The position numbers were made by a program, and so were the translations under genes. From Clostridiales bacterium (lineage in GTDB: Bacteria > Bacillota > Clostridia > Oscillospirales > Oscillospiraceae), in assembly GCA_022775085.1 (NCBI GenBank), contig JALFJQ010000022.1:45859-109858 (forward strand): a DNA stretch of 64,000 bases. Reading direction: 5' to 3'. Positions 45,391-55,141 of this stretch are shown here, in pieces. Numbering within the stretch: the stretch's first letter is position 1; every line of letters starts with the position of its first letter. Under the pieces are notes generated by a model. The model did not search any database and was not told the DNA's origin. It was given only the letters and a program-made list of their open reading frames with translations.

Positions 45391-46008
45391 ATGAAAGTCT
45401 TTCTAAGTCTGATTCTTGGCTATGCTTTTGGGTGTCTCAACCCGGCGGCATGGGTTGGCAAGCGGAACCATGTCAACTTAAAAGAGGCGGGCACCGGCAA
45501 CCTGGGAGCCACTAACACCACCATGGTGCTGGGAAGGAAGGCGGGGGCTTTCGTGCTCATTTTTGACGTGGCCAAGTCCTTTATCGCGGCAAGACTGGCC
45601 CGGTGGATGTTTCCACAGTTGACGGTTTCGGGAATGCTGGCCTGCATCGGGGTCATCCTGGGCCACTGCTTTCCGGTGACCATGCACTTTTCCGGCGGCA
45701 AGGGTCTGGCGGCCTTCGGCGGCATGATGCTGGCCTATAATCCGCTGGTGTTCGTCATCGTGGTGCTGTCCGGTATCGGGATCATGGTGCTGCTGGACAT
45801 CGGTGTGGCCGCGCCGCTGCTGGGCACGGTGCTGTTTCCGGTGCTGGCCTACGTGTTCAGCCATGACATCCCCACCACGGTCTGCGCAGTCATTGCCAGC
45901 GCCATCATTCTGTACACCCATCTGGACAATGTACGCAAGACCCGGAACCACGCCGATTTGAAGGTGAAGAACTATTTCCGGGATGTGCTGTTCAAAAGAG
46001 AGAAATAA
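45391..46008 (+). CDS. plsY: Glycerol-3-phosphate acyltransferase
   Basis: LGYAFGCLNPAAWVGKRNHVNLKEAGTGNLGATNTTMVLGRKAGAF...HCFPVTMHFSGGKGLAA. Confidence 0.93.
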   Translation: MKVFLSLILGYAFGCLNPAAWVGKRNHVNLKEAGTGNLGATNTTMVLGRKAGAFVLIFDVAKSFIAARLARWMFPQLTVSGMLACIGVILGHCFPVTMHFSGGKGLAAFGGMMLAYNPLVFVIVVLSGIGIMVLLDIGVAAPLLGTVLFPVLAYVFSHDIPTTVCAVIASAIILYTHLDNVRKTRNHADLKVKNYFRDVLFKREK

Positions 46009-46011
46009 ATA

Positions 46012-46082
46012 AGGGCAACACCGCACAATGGGAGCTGCGGGCTTCGGCGGATCTTTTGCCCCATTATGCGGAGTTGCCTAAG
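46012..46082. repeat. Inverted repeat GGCAACACCGCACAATG / CATTATGCGGAGTTGCC
   Basis: aagggcaacaccgcacaatgggag...gccccattatgcggagttgcct. Confidence 0.6.
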
Positions 46083-46083
46083 A

Positions 46084-46109
46084 AAAATCCCGTCCTGAGA
46101 CGGGATTTT
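46084..46109. terminator. Bidirectional terminator between convergent genes
   Basis: aaaatcccgtcctgagacgggatttt. Confidence 0.75.
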
Positions 46110-46111
46110 CT

Positions 46112-47311
46112 CTATTTAACGATAATTTTTCTCTGACATGTAGCCACATTGCCGGAACTGTCCATGGCGGAGTAGGTGATGGTGTAGGTGCCCTCTTTGC
46201 TCAGATCCAGCCCGGAGGTATCCACCGTTACGTCACACTTACCGTCAATGTCGTCTACGGCAGTAACACCGCTCAAAAAGTCCGGGGTGGAGTCCTTTTC
46301 CACGATCATATCCCGGGAAGCACCTTGAATGTCCGGGGCCTTGAGGTTATTGGAGATCCAGAGGGTGGCCTCCTTCCGGGTGGTGTTGCCGCTGGAATCT
46401 TTGGCCTCAATGGTGATGGTGTAGGTACCCTGCTGGTCAAAGTCGGGGAATTCCCCAGCCAGTGAAATCTCCGGTTCACCGGACAGATCCGCGGCGGATT
46501 CCACAAAATCTTCCGGCACTGCGGACTCCCCGGGGAACCGGCGGACATTTTTAAGCGTCAGGGTGGGGGCGGTAGTGTCCTGTACGGTGACGGCGCATTC
46601 TGCGCTGGTATTCCCAGCCGTAACCGTCAGCAGATGTTCGCCCAATCCGTCAGAGGCGGTTTTCAGTGCCTCCGGGTCCAAAAGACCGGCGTCCCTGTCC
46701 GGAAATGTCAGCACCATTTCCGGTGTGATGGTCTGCCCCAGCTCCACCGTGCAGGCCTCCTTCAGCCAGCCGGTGAAGTGGAAGGTGCAGTGCCCCTCCG
46801 TCTGGTTTCCGGAAGTGTCCTCCACCACAATGGTGACAGTGGTATCGGAATAGTCGTCGGGGATTACCGGCTCGGCGGCGTAGGAGACCCGAACCGGGGA
46901 ATAATCCTCGGTTTTAGTCACCAGCGCTCCGGCCTGGGGCAGGGAATCGGCGACGGAAACAGTGGTCTCCGTCAGAAATTCCGCTTTCGGCGCCGTGGTG
47001 TCCACCACGATAAGATTGACCACAGCCCGCTGGGTACCGTGCTTCAGGGTCAGTGAGGTCCTTCCCACCTTTTTCAAGTCAATGGTGGACGGATCGGTGA
47101 CAAAGGATGCCCGGGATGCTTTTCCCAGTGGGGTGAGGAAATCCTGAATGCTCAGATTCTCCTGTCCCAGTTCGATGGTCACGTCGTGGAATACCTGCTG
47201 AGAATCGCACCAGACGGTGTAGATCATCCAGCTCACCAGAGCCAGCAGCAGCGCCGCGATCAGCAGCAGTATCGGAATCAGGAGAGATCGTTTTCTGCGT
47301 TGGATTGCCAT
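46112..47311 (-). CDS. Membrane-anchored protein with repeated Ig-like/DUF5011-type domains
   Basis: N-terminal TM LLIPILLLIAALLLALVSWMIYTVW; repeats DTTAPKAEF.., DTTAPTLTL.., GTYTITIEAKDSSGNTT, GTYTITYSAMDSSGNVA. Confidence 0.85.
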   Translation of the reverse strand: MAIQRRKRSLLIPILLLIAALLLALVSWMIYTVWCDSQQVFHDVTIELGQENLSIQDFLTPLGKASRASFVTDPSTIDLKKVGRTSLTLKHGTQRAVVNLIVVDTTAPKAEFLTETTVSVADSLPQAGALVTKTEDYSPVRVSYAAEPVIPDDYSDTTVTIVVEDTSGNQTEGHCTFHFTGWLKEACTVELGQTITPEMVLTFPDRDAGLLDPEALKTASDGLGEHLLTVTAGNTSAECAVTVQDTTAPTLTLKNVRRFPGESAVPEDFVESAADLSGEPEISLAGEFPDFDQQGTYTITIEAKDSSGNTTRKEATLWISNNLKAPDIQGASRDMIVEKDSTPDFLSGVTAVDDIDGKCDVTVDTSGLDLSKEGTYTITYSAMDSSGNVATCQRKIIVK

Positions 47312-47426
47312 TATGAATTCTCTCTTTCCAGAAAAAATACGGTAAACGCGTAACCGTTATTATATGTCAGCAGGCATAAAATGTCAAGATAACAGAAAAG
47401 CTTACCCCAAGGGAAAAGCAAAAACG

Positions 47427-47452
47427 GGAGGGTCATTCGACCCTCCCGTTTG
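47427..47452. terminator. Terminator hairpin
   Basis: acgggagggtcattcgaccctcccgt. Confidence 0.7.
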
Positions 47453-47461
47453 AAGTATTAT

Positions 47462-48844
47462 TTACTTAGACAGAAATTTATCAATGGCCTCGGCGCCCTT
47501 CTTGCCCGCGCCCATGGCGAGAATGACGGTGGCAGCGCCGGTGACCGCGTCGCCGCCGGCAAACACGCCGTCACGGGTGGTCATGGCATCCTCATTCACG
47601 ATCAGGCAGCCCTTCCGGTTGGTTTCCAGACCGGGTGTGGTGGAGCGGATCAGGGGGTTGGGGCTGGTGCCCAGAGACATGATGACGGTGTCCACATCCA
47701 GCATAAACTCGGAGTCGGGGACAACGATGGGACGGCGGCGGCCGGAAGCGTCAGGCTCGCCCAGCTCCATCTTCACGCACTTCATGCCGCAGACACGGCC
47801 GGTCTCGTCAGCAACGATCTCTACAGGATTGGTCAGAGTCTTGAACTCGATGCCCTCTTCCTTGGCGTGGTGCTGCTCCTCCAGACGGGCGGGCATTTCG
47901 GCTTCGCCCCGGCGGTAGACCACGTAAACGTGCTCAGCGCCCAGACGCATGGCGCAGCGGGCAGCGTCCATAGCCACGTTGCCGCCGCCCACAACAGCCA
48001 CAGCCTTGGAGTGGATAACGGGGGTGTCGGAATCATTGTTATAGGCCTTCATCAGGTTGGTACGGGTCAGGTACTCATTGGCGGACAGAACGCCCTTCAG
48101 GCTCTCGCCGGGGATACCCATGAACATGGGCAGACCCGCGCCGGAGCCCACAAACACGGCCTTGTAGCCCATCCCGAACAGCTCATCGATGGTCAGAACC
48201 CGGCCGATGACCATGTTGGTCATGACTTCCACGCCCTGAGCCTGCAGTTTGGTGACCTCGTTGGCCACGATGGCCTTGGGCAGACGGAATTCGGGGATGC
48301 CGTAGACCAGCACGCCGCCGGCGGTGTGCAGAGCCTCGAACACGGAAACCTGATAGCCCTTCTTGGCAAGATCGGAAGCGCAGGTCAGACCGGCAGGGCC
48401 GGAACCGACAACAGCCACCTTGATGCCGTTAGACTCGGCCTTTTCCGGCATGGCGTTGACGTTTTCACGATACCAGTCGGCAACGAACCGCTCCAGACGG
48501 CCGATGGCCACAGGCTCACCCTTGATGCCGCGCACGCACTTGCTTTCGCACTGGGTCTCCTGGGGGCAGACACGGCCGGAAAGGGCGGGCAGAGCGTTGG
48601 TGGAGGTGATGATCTCGTAAGCGGCCTTGAAGTCCCGCTCACGAACCTTGGCGATGAACTCGGGGATGCGCACATTGACGGGGCAGCCCTCCACGCACTT
48701 GGGGTTCTTGCAGTTCAGGCAGCGGCCCGCTTCCTCAACGGCCATTTCCTCGGTGTAGCCCAGGGTGACCTCCTGGAAATTCCGGGCACGGACCTGGGGA
48801 TCCTGCTCGGGCATGGGGACTTTCTTCAGAGACATATTAGCCAT
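47462..48844 (-). CDS. NADPH-dependent glutamate-synthase-like flavoprotein (GltD/NfnB-type)
   Basis: EAGRCLNCKNPKCVEGCPVNVRIPEFIAKVRERDFKAAYEIITSTNALPALSGRVCPQETQCESKCVRG. Confidence 0.93.
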   Translation of the reverse strand: MANMSLKKVPMPEQDPQVRARNFQEVTLGYTEEMAVEEAGRCLNCKNPKCVEGCPVNVRIPEFIAKVRERDFKAAYEIITSTNALPALSGRVCPQETQCESKCVRGIKGEPVAIGRLERFVADWYRENVNAMPEKAESNGIKVAVVGSGPAGLTCASDLAKKGYQVSVFEALHTAGGVLVYGIPEFRLPKAIVANEVTKLQAQGVEVMTNMVIGRVLTIDELFGMGYKAVFVGSGAGLPMFMGIPGESLKGVLSANEYLTRTNLMKAYNNDSDTPVIHSKAVAVVGGGNVAMDAARCAMRLGAEHVYVVYRRGEAEMPARLEEQHHAKEEGIEFKTLTNPVEIVADETGRVCGMKCVKMELGEPDASGRRRPIVVPDSEFMLDVDTVIMSLGTSPNPLIRSTTPGLETNRKGCLIVNEDAMTTRDGVFAGGDAVTGAATVILAMGAGKKGAEAIDKFLSK

Positions 48845-48858
48845 TTCCCGTTACCTCC

Positions 48859-49713
48859 TTACTTGATCAGCGCCTTGCCCATGGCATCCATGCGGCAGGT
48901 GTGGGTGGAGGCAACCTCGGCCTCCCGGTCGCGGTAGATGCCGTTGCGGCTCATCAGCTCAGCAAAGTCCACCTTGTGGCCGTCGAACTCGGGGCCGTCC
49001 ACGCAGGCAAACTTGGTCTCGCCGCCCACGGTGACACGGCAGCCGCCGCACATACCGGTGCCGTCGATCATGATGGGGTTCAGGGACACACTGGTGTGAA
49101 CGCCGAAGGGCTGGGTAGTCTTGGCAACGAACTTCATCATGGGCACGGGGCCGATGGCGAGAACCTCGTCAAACTGCTCGCCGGCCTCCAGCAGCTCCTG
49201 CAGGGGCTGGGTGACCAGACCATGACGGCCATAGGAACCGTCGTCGGTCATGAGAATGAAGCGGTCGGCAACTTCTTTGAACTCGTCCTCAAGAATGACG
49301 ATGTCCTTGCTGCGGAAACCGACAATGACGGTGACCTCGGCGCCGGCTTCCTTAAAGCCCCGGGCAGAGGGCAGAGCAATGGCACAGCCCACGCCGCCGC
49401 CAACGACACAGACCTTCTTCTTACCCTCAACAGGGGTAGGCTTGCCCAGAGGGCCAACAAAGTCCCGGATGTAGTCACCCTCGTTCAGCTCACCCAGGGC
49501 CTTGGTGGTGAAGCCAACCTTCTGGAAGATGATGGTGACGGTGCCGGCCTCCTTGTCGGTACCGGCGACAGTCAGGGGAACACGCTCGCCCATCTCATCA
49601 ATGCGGAAAATGATGAACTGGCCTGCCTTTGCTTTGCGGGCAATGAAGGGGGCCTCAATGTCCATCAGGGTGACGGTGGGATTGAGCTCCTTCTTACGCA
49701 CAATTTTATACAT
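48859..49713 (-). CDS. Ferredoxin-NADP+ reductase-like subunit (NfnA/SudB-type)
   Basis: MYKIVRKKELNPTVTLMDIEAPFIARKAKAGQFIIFRIDEMGERVPLTVAG...GTGMCGGCRVTVGGETKFACVDGPEFDG; adjacent to the NfnB-like gene. Confidence 0.92.
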   Translation of the reverse strand: MYKIVRKKELNPTVTLMDIEAPFIARKAKAGQFIIFRIDEMGERVPLTVAGTDKEAGTVTIIFQKVGFTTKALGELNEGDYIRDFVGPLGKPTPVEGKKKVCVVGGGVGCAIALPSARGFKEAGAEVTVIVGFRSKDIVILEDEFKEVADRFILMTDDGSYGRHGLVTQPLQELLEAGEQFDEVLAIGPVPMMKFVAKTTQPFGVHTSVSLNPIMIDGTGMCGGCRVTVGGETKFACVDGPEFDGHKVDFAELMSRNGIYRDREAEVASTHTCRMDAMGKALIK

Positions 49714-49867
49714 TTCTGATCCGTCCTTTTCCTTTTCGTAAATGGTGTTATACGGCATTGGATACTTCACCCAATCAGAGCCATTATACTGTGTTTTTGC
49801 ATATTTGTCAAACTGTTCTACAGCAAAAATGCCTTCCCCTTTTGGGAAGGCGGCGATAAAACATATC

Positions 49868-50004
49868 GTAGGGCTTATGTCATGACCCCGCCGAACAGGT
49901 TGGATGATGGGTTTCCTGAAATGGAAGCATATCATCACATTGAAATATATTGCCGGCGTGTGTTGTCAAATTGGTGCGTCGGCGGGGGCATGCCCCCGCC
50001 CTAC
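49868..50004. repeat. Family A-like inverted repeat
   Basis: cgtagggcttatgtcatgaccccgccga ... gtcggcgggggcatgcccccgccctac. Confidence 0.6.
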
Positions 50005-50007
50005 AAA

Positions 50008-51999
50008 CTATTTCTTGTGGTCTTCGGTGACGGCGCCGGAGCGGTAGGCGTCCAGCAGCATCATCAGCATATTCACCCGGTCCTGCAGTTCCGCGCCCTC
50101 GTCGGTCTGGCTCACCCGCATCCGGGTCTCCATTTTCTCAAAAATTTCGGAGTCGTTGCGGATGTCGTCATTTTTATGAACCGCGTTCCACTTGCTGGTG
50201 AAGGGCTGGTGGGAGACAATGCGGTAGTGCCGGGAATTGTAGATCAGGGTGTAGCCCGCAATGCCGGAGGTGGACTGGTAGGCCCGGCTGAAGCCGCCGT
50301 CAATGACGATGAGCTTGCCGCCGCCCTTAATGGGGCTTTCCCCCTTGCGCACCTTCACCGGCACATGGCCGTTGATGATGTGGCAGTGCTCTCCCTCAAG
50401 GCCGAATTCCTTCAGCAGCTGGTCGCACACCCGGCGATCCTGATAGTAGGTATAGTAGGCGTTTTTCGGCTCCACCCAGGTTTCTTCATCGGCGATGAAC
50501 CGCCGTTCGAAGGTGGTCATCCGATCCCGGCCGAAAATGGGGCTATTCCGGCCTGCCCACAGCCACCACAGGAAGTCCATGCCGAACTGCCGCTCCTCAG
50601 AACCCCGCTTGTCGTAGTAGGCCTTTCTGGCGGTCTTTTCGGCGTAGTCGAGGAAACGCTTGCCGCTGCGCTCCTTGCCGCCGATGGTGAAGGTCATTAA
50701 GGAACCATCGTCGCTCATAGGGATGCAGCCGTGAAACAATAGATTGCCGTTGCAGACCTTGTACAAGCCGCCCTTGGAGTACAGAAAGCGGATGTGCTTT
50801 TGCAGCTTTTCGGAGTTTTCAAAGGAATCCGTCAGCTGGTTGATAACATGGTTTTCCTCGGCGGTCAGTTCGTAGGGATTGCTGGGGTCCACTGTGGGGA
50901 AATCACAGTCCAGCATGGGGTAGACCTTGCCGTTTATGGTGATGGTCTTGTCCTCATAGTTGATCTTGTCCAGCAGCAGCCGGTCGGCCATGCCGAACTC
51001 CGGGCGGCGGATCACCTTCTGGCCTTCCAGCTTGAAAAGAATGATGGTGATGGCCTTGTACATCCGGGCGGAGAGGAGCTTGTCCTTTTCGGTGTACTGG
51101 TCGGCGTCGGAGCCGGTGAGCTTGACCTTGAACTGGTCGGTATTGCAGTCCTTGTAGACCTCGTTGGCGAAGATGGACAGGGGCCGCAGGGAGATGCCAT
51201 AGCCCGTCTCGATGACATCCAGATTGTTGTAGCGGATGGAGTTAGAAAGCACCGTCGCAACCAGCGTCCGGGAGCCGGAGGCCGCGCCCATCCACAGAAC
51301 ATCGTGATTGCCCCACTGAATGTCCACATTGTTGCTGGACATCAGGCTGTCCATGACAATATCCGCCCGGGGGCCGCGGTCGAAGATGTCGCCCACGATG
51401 TGCAGCTTGTCCACAACCAGAGACTTAATGACCTTGCAGATGGCCCGGATCACATCGGCGGCCTGGCCGATCTGGATGATGGTGTTGATGATGTTTTCGT
51501 ACTGGTCCCGGCGGGAGCCGCCTTCCTCCACAAGGTGGATCAGCTCGTCCAAAATCTGCTCATAGTCCGGGTCCATATAGGTGCGGACCTTGGCTCTGGT
51601 GTGCTTGGTGGACACGAACCGGCACAGATCCACCAGCCGGTGGATGGTCAGCCGGTACCACTCGTCCAGATTCTCCTCCTCATCGGCAACCAGCGCCAGC
51701 TTGGAGGTGGGGTAGTAAATGAGGGTGGCAAGATCGTTGCGATCCTTCCTGGTCATGGAATTTCCAAACAATTCTTCCAGCTTTTCCTTGACTTCGCCGG
51801 AACCTGAGTTCAAAATGTGCAGAAATGCCTCATGCTCGCCGTGAATGTCGGACATGAAGTGCTCCGTGGGCTTGGGCAGGTTCAGAATGGCCTGAAGCCG
51901 GATAATTTCGGTGCCGGCGGCCTCTACCGTGGGGTACTGCCGGGCCAAAAGCCGGAGATAGTGCAGCTCTTCTTCCGTAAAAATACGCTTGTTGTCCAT
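50008..51999 (-). CDS. fbp: Class III fructose-1,6-bisphosphatase
   Basis: MDNKRIFTEEELHYLRLLARQYPTVEAAGTEIIRLQAILNLPKPTEHFMSDIHGEHEAF...; start trimmed: ORF track extends into a repeat. Confidence 0.94.
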   Translation of the reverse strand: MDNKRIFTEEELHYLRLLARQYPTVEAAGTEIIRLQAILNLPKPTEHFMSDIHGEHEAFLHILNSGSGEVKEKLEELFGNSMTRKDRNDLATLIYYPTSKLALVADEEENLDEWYRLTIHRLVDLCRFVSTKHTRAKVRTYMDPDYEQILDELIHLVEEGGSRRDQYENIINTIIQIGQAADVIRAICKVIKSLVVDKLHIVGDIFDRGPRADIVMDSLMSSNNVDIQWGNHDVLWMGAASGSRTLVATVLSNSIRYNNLDVIETGYGISLRPLSIFANEVYKDCNTDQFKVKLTGSDADQYTEKDKLLSARMYKAITIILFKLEGQKVIRRPEFGMADRLLLDKINYEDKTITINGKVYPMLDCDFPTVDPSNPYELTAEENHVINQLTDSFENSEKLQKHIRFLYSKGGLYKVCNGNLLFHGCIPMSDDGSLMTFTIGGKERSGKRFLDYAEKTARKAYYDKRGSEERQFGMDFLWWLWAGRNSPIFGRDRMTTFERRFIADEETWVEPKNAYYTYYQDRRVCDQLLKEFGLEGEHCHIINGHVPVKVRKGESPIKGGGKLIVIDGGFSRAYQSTSGIAGYTLIYNSRHYRIVSHQPFTSKWNAVHKNDDIRNDSEIFEKMETRMRVSQTDEGAELQDRVNMLMMLLDAYRSGAVTEDHKK

Positions 52000-52015
52000 T
52001 GAATTCATCCTTTCC

Positions 52016-52090
52016 GGCGGCAGGGCCGCCAACCAATGCGTGCCCGGCTGGTCAGAAATCGTAACACCATTGGGTACCGCTCGGTATCGC
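52016..52090 (+). repeat. Family C intergenic repeat, copy 4
   Basis: ggcggcagggccgccaaccaatgcgtgcccggctggtcagaaatcgtaacaccattgggtaccgctcggtatcg. Confidence 0.85.
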
Positions 52091-52258
52091 TTTGCGGTGC
52101 ACAATGGTCTTACGATTGCGGAGCCGGTGCGCATTTTATGAAAAACTTATTATAATTTCATATTGTACAACATTTTCCTTATGGCTACAAGGGGAAATGT
52201 AAAAAAATTTCGACAGAATGGTACAAACTATGTATCTTCCTGTGGGTATCGGTTACCA

Positions 52259-52381
52259 TGTCATTGCGAGGAGGGCGAAGCACGACGTGGCAATCCGTTT
52301 TCCCTTGCAATGCTGCCGTTTTCAACAGATTGTCAAAGGAGAACGGATTGCCACGTCGCTTCCGCTCCTCGCAATGACAGT
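52259..52381. repeat. Family B REP-like repeat, copy 3
   Basis: tgtcattgcgaggagggcgaagcacgacgtggcaatccg ... cggattgccacgtcgcttccgctcctcgcaatgacagt. Confidence 0.85.
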
Positions 52382-52411
52382 GGAAGGACGAAGGCGCAGC
52401 GTAAAATAGAA

Positions 52412-52442
52412 AACGCCCTGAAGCGGTGTGCTTCAGGGCGTT
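52412..52442 (-). terminator. Terminator of the rpsF-ssb-rpsR operon
   Basis: aacgccctgaagcggtgtgcttcagggcgtt. Confidence 0.75.
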
Positions 52443-52454
52443 GATTTAACTGAA

Positions 52455-52691
52455 TTAGTCAGCGACGTAGGGCAGCAGGGCGATCTGACGGGCGCGCTTG
52501 ATAGCGGTGGTCAGGTCACGCTGGTGAGCGGCGCAGGTACCGGTGGTACGGCGGGGCAGGATCTTGCCGCGCTCGGACAGGTAACGGCGGAGCTTCGCGG
52601 TGTCCTTGTAATCGATGCTGGTCACCTTATCCACGCAGAACGCGCAAACCTTCTTGCGCTTGCGGGGACGCATACGCTGTTCGTTAGCCAT
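52455..52691 (-). CDS. rpsR: 30S ribosomal protein S18
   Basis: [78 protein letters not shown]. Confidence 0.98.
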   Translation of the reverse strand: MANEQRMRPRKRKKVCAFCVDKVTSIDYKDTAKLRRYLSERGKILPRRTTGTCAAHQRDLTTAIKRARQIALLPYVAD

Positions 52692-52734
52692 GGAAATTCC
52701 CTCCTTGTAAGTCTACATAGAAAAGTTCTGAAAA

Positions 52735-53238
52735 TTAGAAGGGCAGCTGGGCGTCGTCGTCCTCCAGCATCGCGAAATCGGAAGCCGGAGCGCTTGCGGG
52801 GGCTGCATAGCCGCCGTAGCTGGGGGCGGGAGCCGGGGCACTGTAGGAATTGCCGCCGTAGCTGTTTCCGCCATAGGTGTTGCCACCGTAGGAGGAATTG
52901 CCGCTCTCACTGTCGCGCCTGCTGTCGCCGAAGTAGACATTGTCCGCTACGACCTCAGCAGTGCGGCGCTTGTTGCCGTCCTTGTCGGTCCAGCTGCGGA
53001 TCTGCAGCCGGCCGGACACCACCGCCATGCGGCCCTTGGCGAAGTACTTGGAGACGAACTCTCCGGTCTGCCGCCAAGCAACACAGTCGATGAAGTCAGT
53101 TTCCCGTTCGCCGCCGTCCTTGGGCGCGAAGTCCCGGTCAACAGCCAGACTGAAGCTGGTCACGGCGACACCGCTGCCGGTACGGCGCAGTTCGGGGTCA
53201 CGGGTCAGCCGACCCATGATGACGATGTGGTTGAGCAT
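52735..53238 (-). CDS. ssb: Single-stranded DNA-binding protein
   Basis: MLNHIVIMGRLTRDPELRRTGSGVAVTSFSLAVDRDF...DDDAQLPF C-terminal tip. Confidence 0.97.
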   Translation of the reverse strand: MLNHIVIMGRLTRDPELRRTGSGVAVTSFSLAVDRDFAPKDGGERETDFIDCVAWRQTGEFVSKYFAKGRMAVVSGRLQIRSWTDKDGNKRRTAEVVADNVYFGDSRRDSESGNSSYGGNTYGGNSYGGNSYSAPAPAPSYGGYAAPASAPASDFAMLEDDDAQLPF

Positions 53239-53242
53239 GGAA

Positions 53243-53539
53243 TTACGCCTCCACTGCGGTGGTCAGGCAGCGCATAACGCCTTCGGTGATCTTCATCACA
53301 CGCTCCAGCTCCGCGGGGAACTCGGGCTTGGACTCAAAGCTCATCAGGACGTAGTAGCCCTCGTTCAGGTCGTTGATTTCGTAGGCCAGCCGACGCTTGC
53401 CCCACTCGTCAACGCTGAGCAGAGTACCCTCCGCCTCCACCATTGCCTTGAACTTTTCCACAAGTGCTGCGATGCTCTCCTCACCCAGAGTGGGGTTCAC
53501 GATGTAGAGCACCTCATACTTACCGGTGATCTTAGCCAT
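53243..53539 (-). CDS. rpsF: 30S ribosomal protein S6
   Basis: MAKITGKYEVLYIVNPTLGEESIAALVEKFKAMVEAEGTLLSVDEWGKRRLAYEINDLNEGYYVLMSFES. Confidence 0.97.
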   Translation of the reverse strand: MAKITGKYEVLYIVNPTLGEESIAALVEKFKAMVEAEGTLLSVDEWGKRRLAYEINDLNEGYYVLMSFESKPEFPAELERVMKITEGVMRCLTTAVEA

Positions 53540-53665
53540 GTTGATTGCACCTCCTTTTGGACTTTTGGCCCCCGGTCGCGCCGGGAGCAAGGATTGTCCG
53601 CATTCGCAGACCGGACTATTTTAGTGTATTTTTTGGAAAAAGTCAAGCATTTTTTTAGTTTTCAG

Positions 53666-53690
53666 AGTGAAGAGTGGAGAGTGGAGATAT
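53666..53690. repeat. Family D half-copy
   Basis: gagtgaagagtggagagtggagata, no matching opposite arm found. Confidence 0.5.
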
Positions 53691-53718
53691 ATTATTATGG
53701 TATTGCACCGTGATTTCC

Positions 53719-53842
53719 CTGTCATTGCGAGGAGGGCAAAGCCCGACGTGGCAATCCGTCCTCCTTCGGTAACGTGAGGAATGTCATCGTCGGCAGGGGA
53801 AAACGGATTGCCACGGTCGCTGCGCTCCTCGCAATGACATAA
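53719..53842. repeat. Family B REP-like repeat, copy 4
   Basis: gtcattgcgaggagggcaaagcccgacgtggcaatccg ... cggattgccacggtcgctgcgctcctcgcaatgacat. Confidence 0.85.
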
Positions 53843-53846
53843 GGGT

Positions 53847-53923
53847 GACGATACCGAGCGGTGCCCAATGGCCTTTCGATCACAGACCAGCCCGCACACG
53901 CATTGTCAGCGGCCACTGGCCGC
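53847..53923 (-). repeat. Family C intergenic repeat, copy 5
   Basis: gacgataccgagcggtgcccaatggcctttcgatcacagaccagcccgcacacgcattgtcagcggccactggccgc. Confidence 0.85.
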
Positions 53924-53987
53924 AAATGTTAATGAATAATTCAAAATCAACCCATTGACTTTTTTGGCACTCTCTGGTATAGTGTGC

Positions 53988-54014
53988 TTAGCACTCAGGA
54001 AGAGTGAGTGCTAA
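53988..54014. promoter_or_regulatory. CIRCE operator for HrcA
   Basis: TTAGCACTC-N9-GAGTGCTAA, exact consensus, immediately upstream of hrcA. Confidence 0.98.
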
Positions 54015-54033
54015 GCGGAAAGGAGGTTTTCAA

Positions 54034-55101
54034 GTGGAACTGAGTGAACGGAAAAAGAAGGTCCTGCGCAGCGTGGTTGACCTCTATATCCGCACCGCCG
54101 AGCCGGTGGGCTCCAAAGCCATCACCGAGCTTCCCGACATGAAATACTCCTCCGCGACCATCCGCAACGAAATGGCGGAGCTGACTACCATGGGTTATCT
54201 GGAACAGCCCCATACCAGCGCCGGACGGATCCCCTCCGCCGCAGGCTACCGGCTGTATGTGGATGAGCTGATGATGGACTACCGCCTGAGTATCGACGAA
54301 ACCAAATCCATCAATACTGCCATCGAAGAAAAGATGCAGCGTGTGGATAAGCTGGTGGAAAAGGTGGCGAGACTGGTTTCCCAGGCCACGGAGCTTCCGG
54401 CGATTTCCGCCGCCTCCCGCAGCCGAAGCCTCAGCGTCAAGCGTTACGATTTGATTCTGGCAGCCAAAAGCAGCGTCATCGCGGTGCTGATGCTCTCCAA
54501 TGAGCAGGTGGTCAACAAGCTCATTAAGCTGCCGCTGGAAGCATCCGAAAGCGACCTCAAGCTTTTGAGTGCCGTGCTGAACGCCTCCATGACGGACATT
54601 CCGCCGGAGCAGATCACTTCGGAGCAGATGGAAAAAGTCATGCGTTCCGCGGGCAGTGCTGCTTCTCTGGTGCCGGTGATCCTGGACTTCGTGCAGGATA
54701 CCCTCCGCTCCAGTGAATCCACCAATGTGGCGGTGTACGGACAGTCCCGGCTTCTGGGACTTCCCGAGTACCGGGATGTGGACAAAGCCCAGCGGGTCAT
54801 GGCTTCCATCGACGAGGACGCCTTGAGCAACCTCCCGGCGGTCATGGAAAACACCAACGGCACCCGGGTCATTGTCGGCCCGGAAAACGTGTCCGAGGAG
54901 CTGAAGGATACCTCCGTGGTCATGACGAAATTCGACATCGGCGACGGGATGCAGGGCATGATCGGTGTGGTTGGCCCCACGCGAATGGATTACGCAAAGG
55001 TCACCGCCCGCCTGAGCTACTTTGCCGAGAGCTTGTCGAAACTATTTGCCAAGCCCGAACAGCCCCAGCTGCCCGGCAGCACAGAGGAACCAAAGGAGTA
55101 G
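54034..55101 (+). CDS. hrcA: Heat-inducible transcription repressor HrcA, GTG start
   Basis: (M)ELSERKKKVLRSVVDLYIRTAEPVGSKAITELPDMKYSSATIRNEMAELTTMGYLEQPHTSAGRIPS. Confidence 0.97.
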   Translation: MELSERKKKVLRSVVDLYIRTAEPVGSKAITELPDMKYSSATIRNEMAELTTMGYLEQPHTSAGRIPSAAGYRLYVDELMMDYRLSIDETKSINTAIEEKMQRVDKLVEKVARLVSQATELPAISAASRSRSLSVKRYDLILAAKSSVIAVLMLSNEQVVNKLIKLPLEASESDLKLLSAVLNASMTDIPPEQITSEQMEKVMRSAGSAASLVPVILDFVQDTLRSSESTNVAVYGQSRLLGLPEYRDVDKAQRVMASIDEDALSNLPAVMENTNGTRVIVGPENVSEELKDTSVVMTKFDIGDGMQGMIGVVGPTRMDYAKVTARLSYFAESLSKLFAKPEQPQLPGSTEEPKE

Positions 55102-55141
55102 ATGAACGCCAATGCGGCGTGTGAAATATGGAGGAATGAAC

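Noticed and set aside
53540-53620. S6:S18 ribosomal leader upstream of rpsF
   Set aside because: A hairpin (gtccggtctgcgaatgcggac) is present, but I could not confirm the conserved motif by eye; needs Infernal with the Rfam model.
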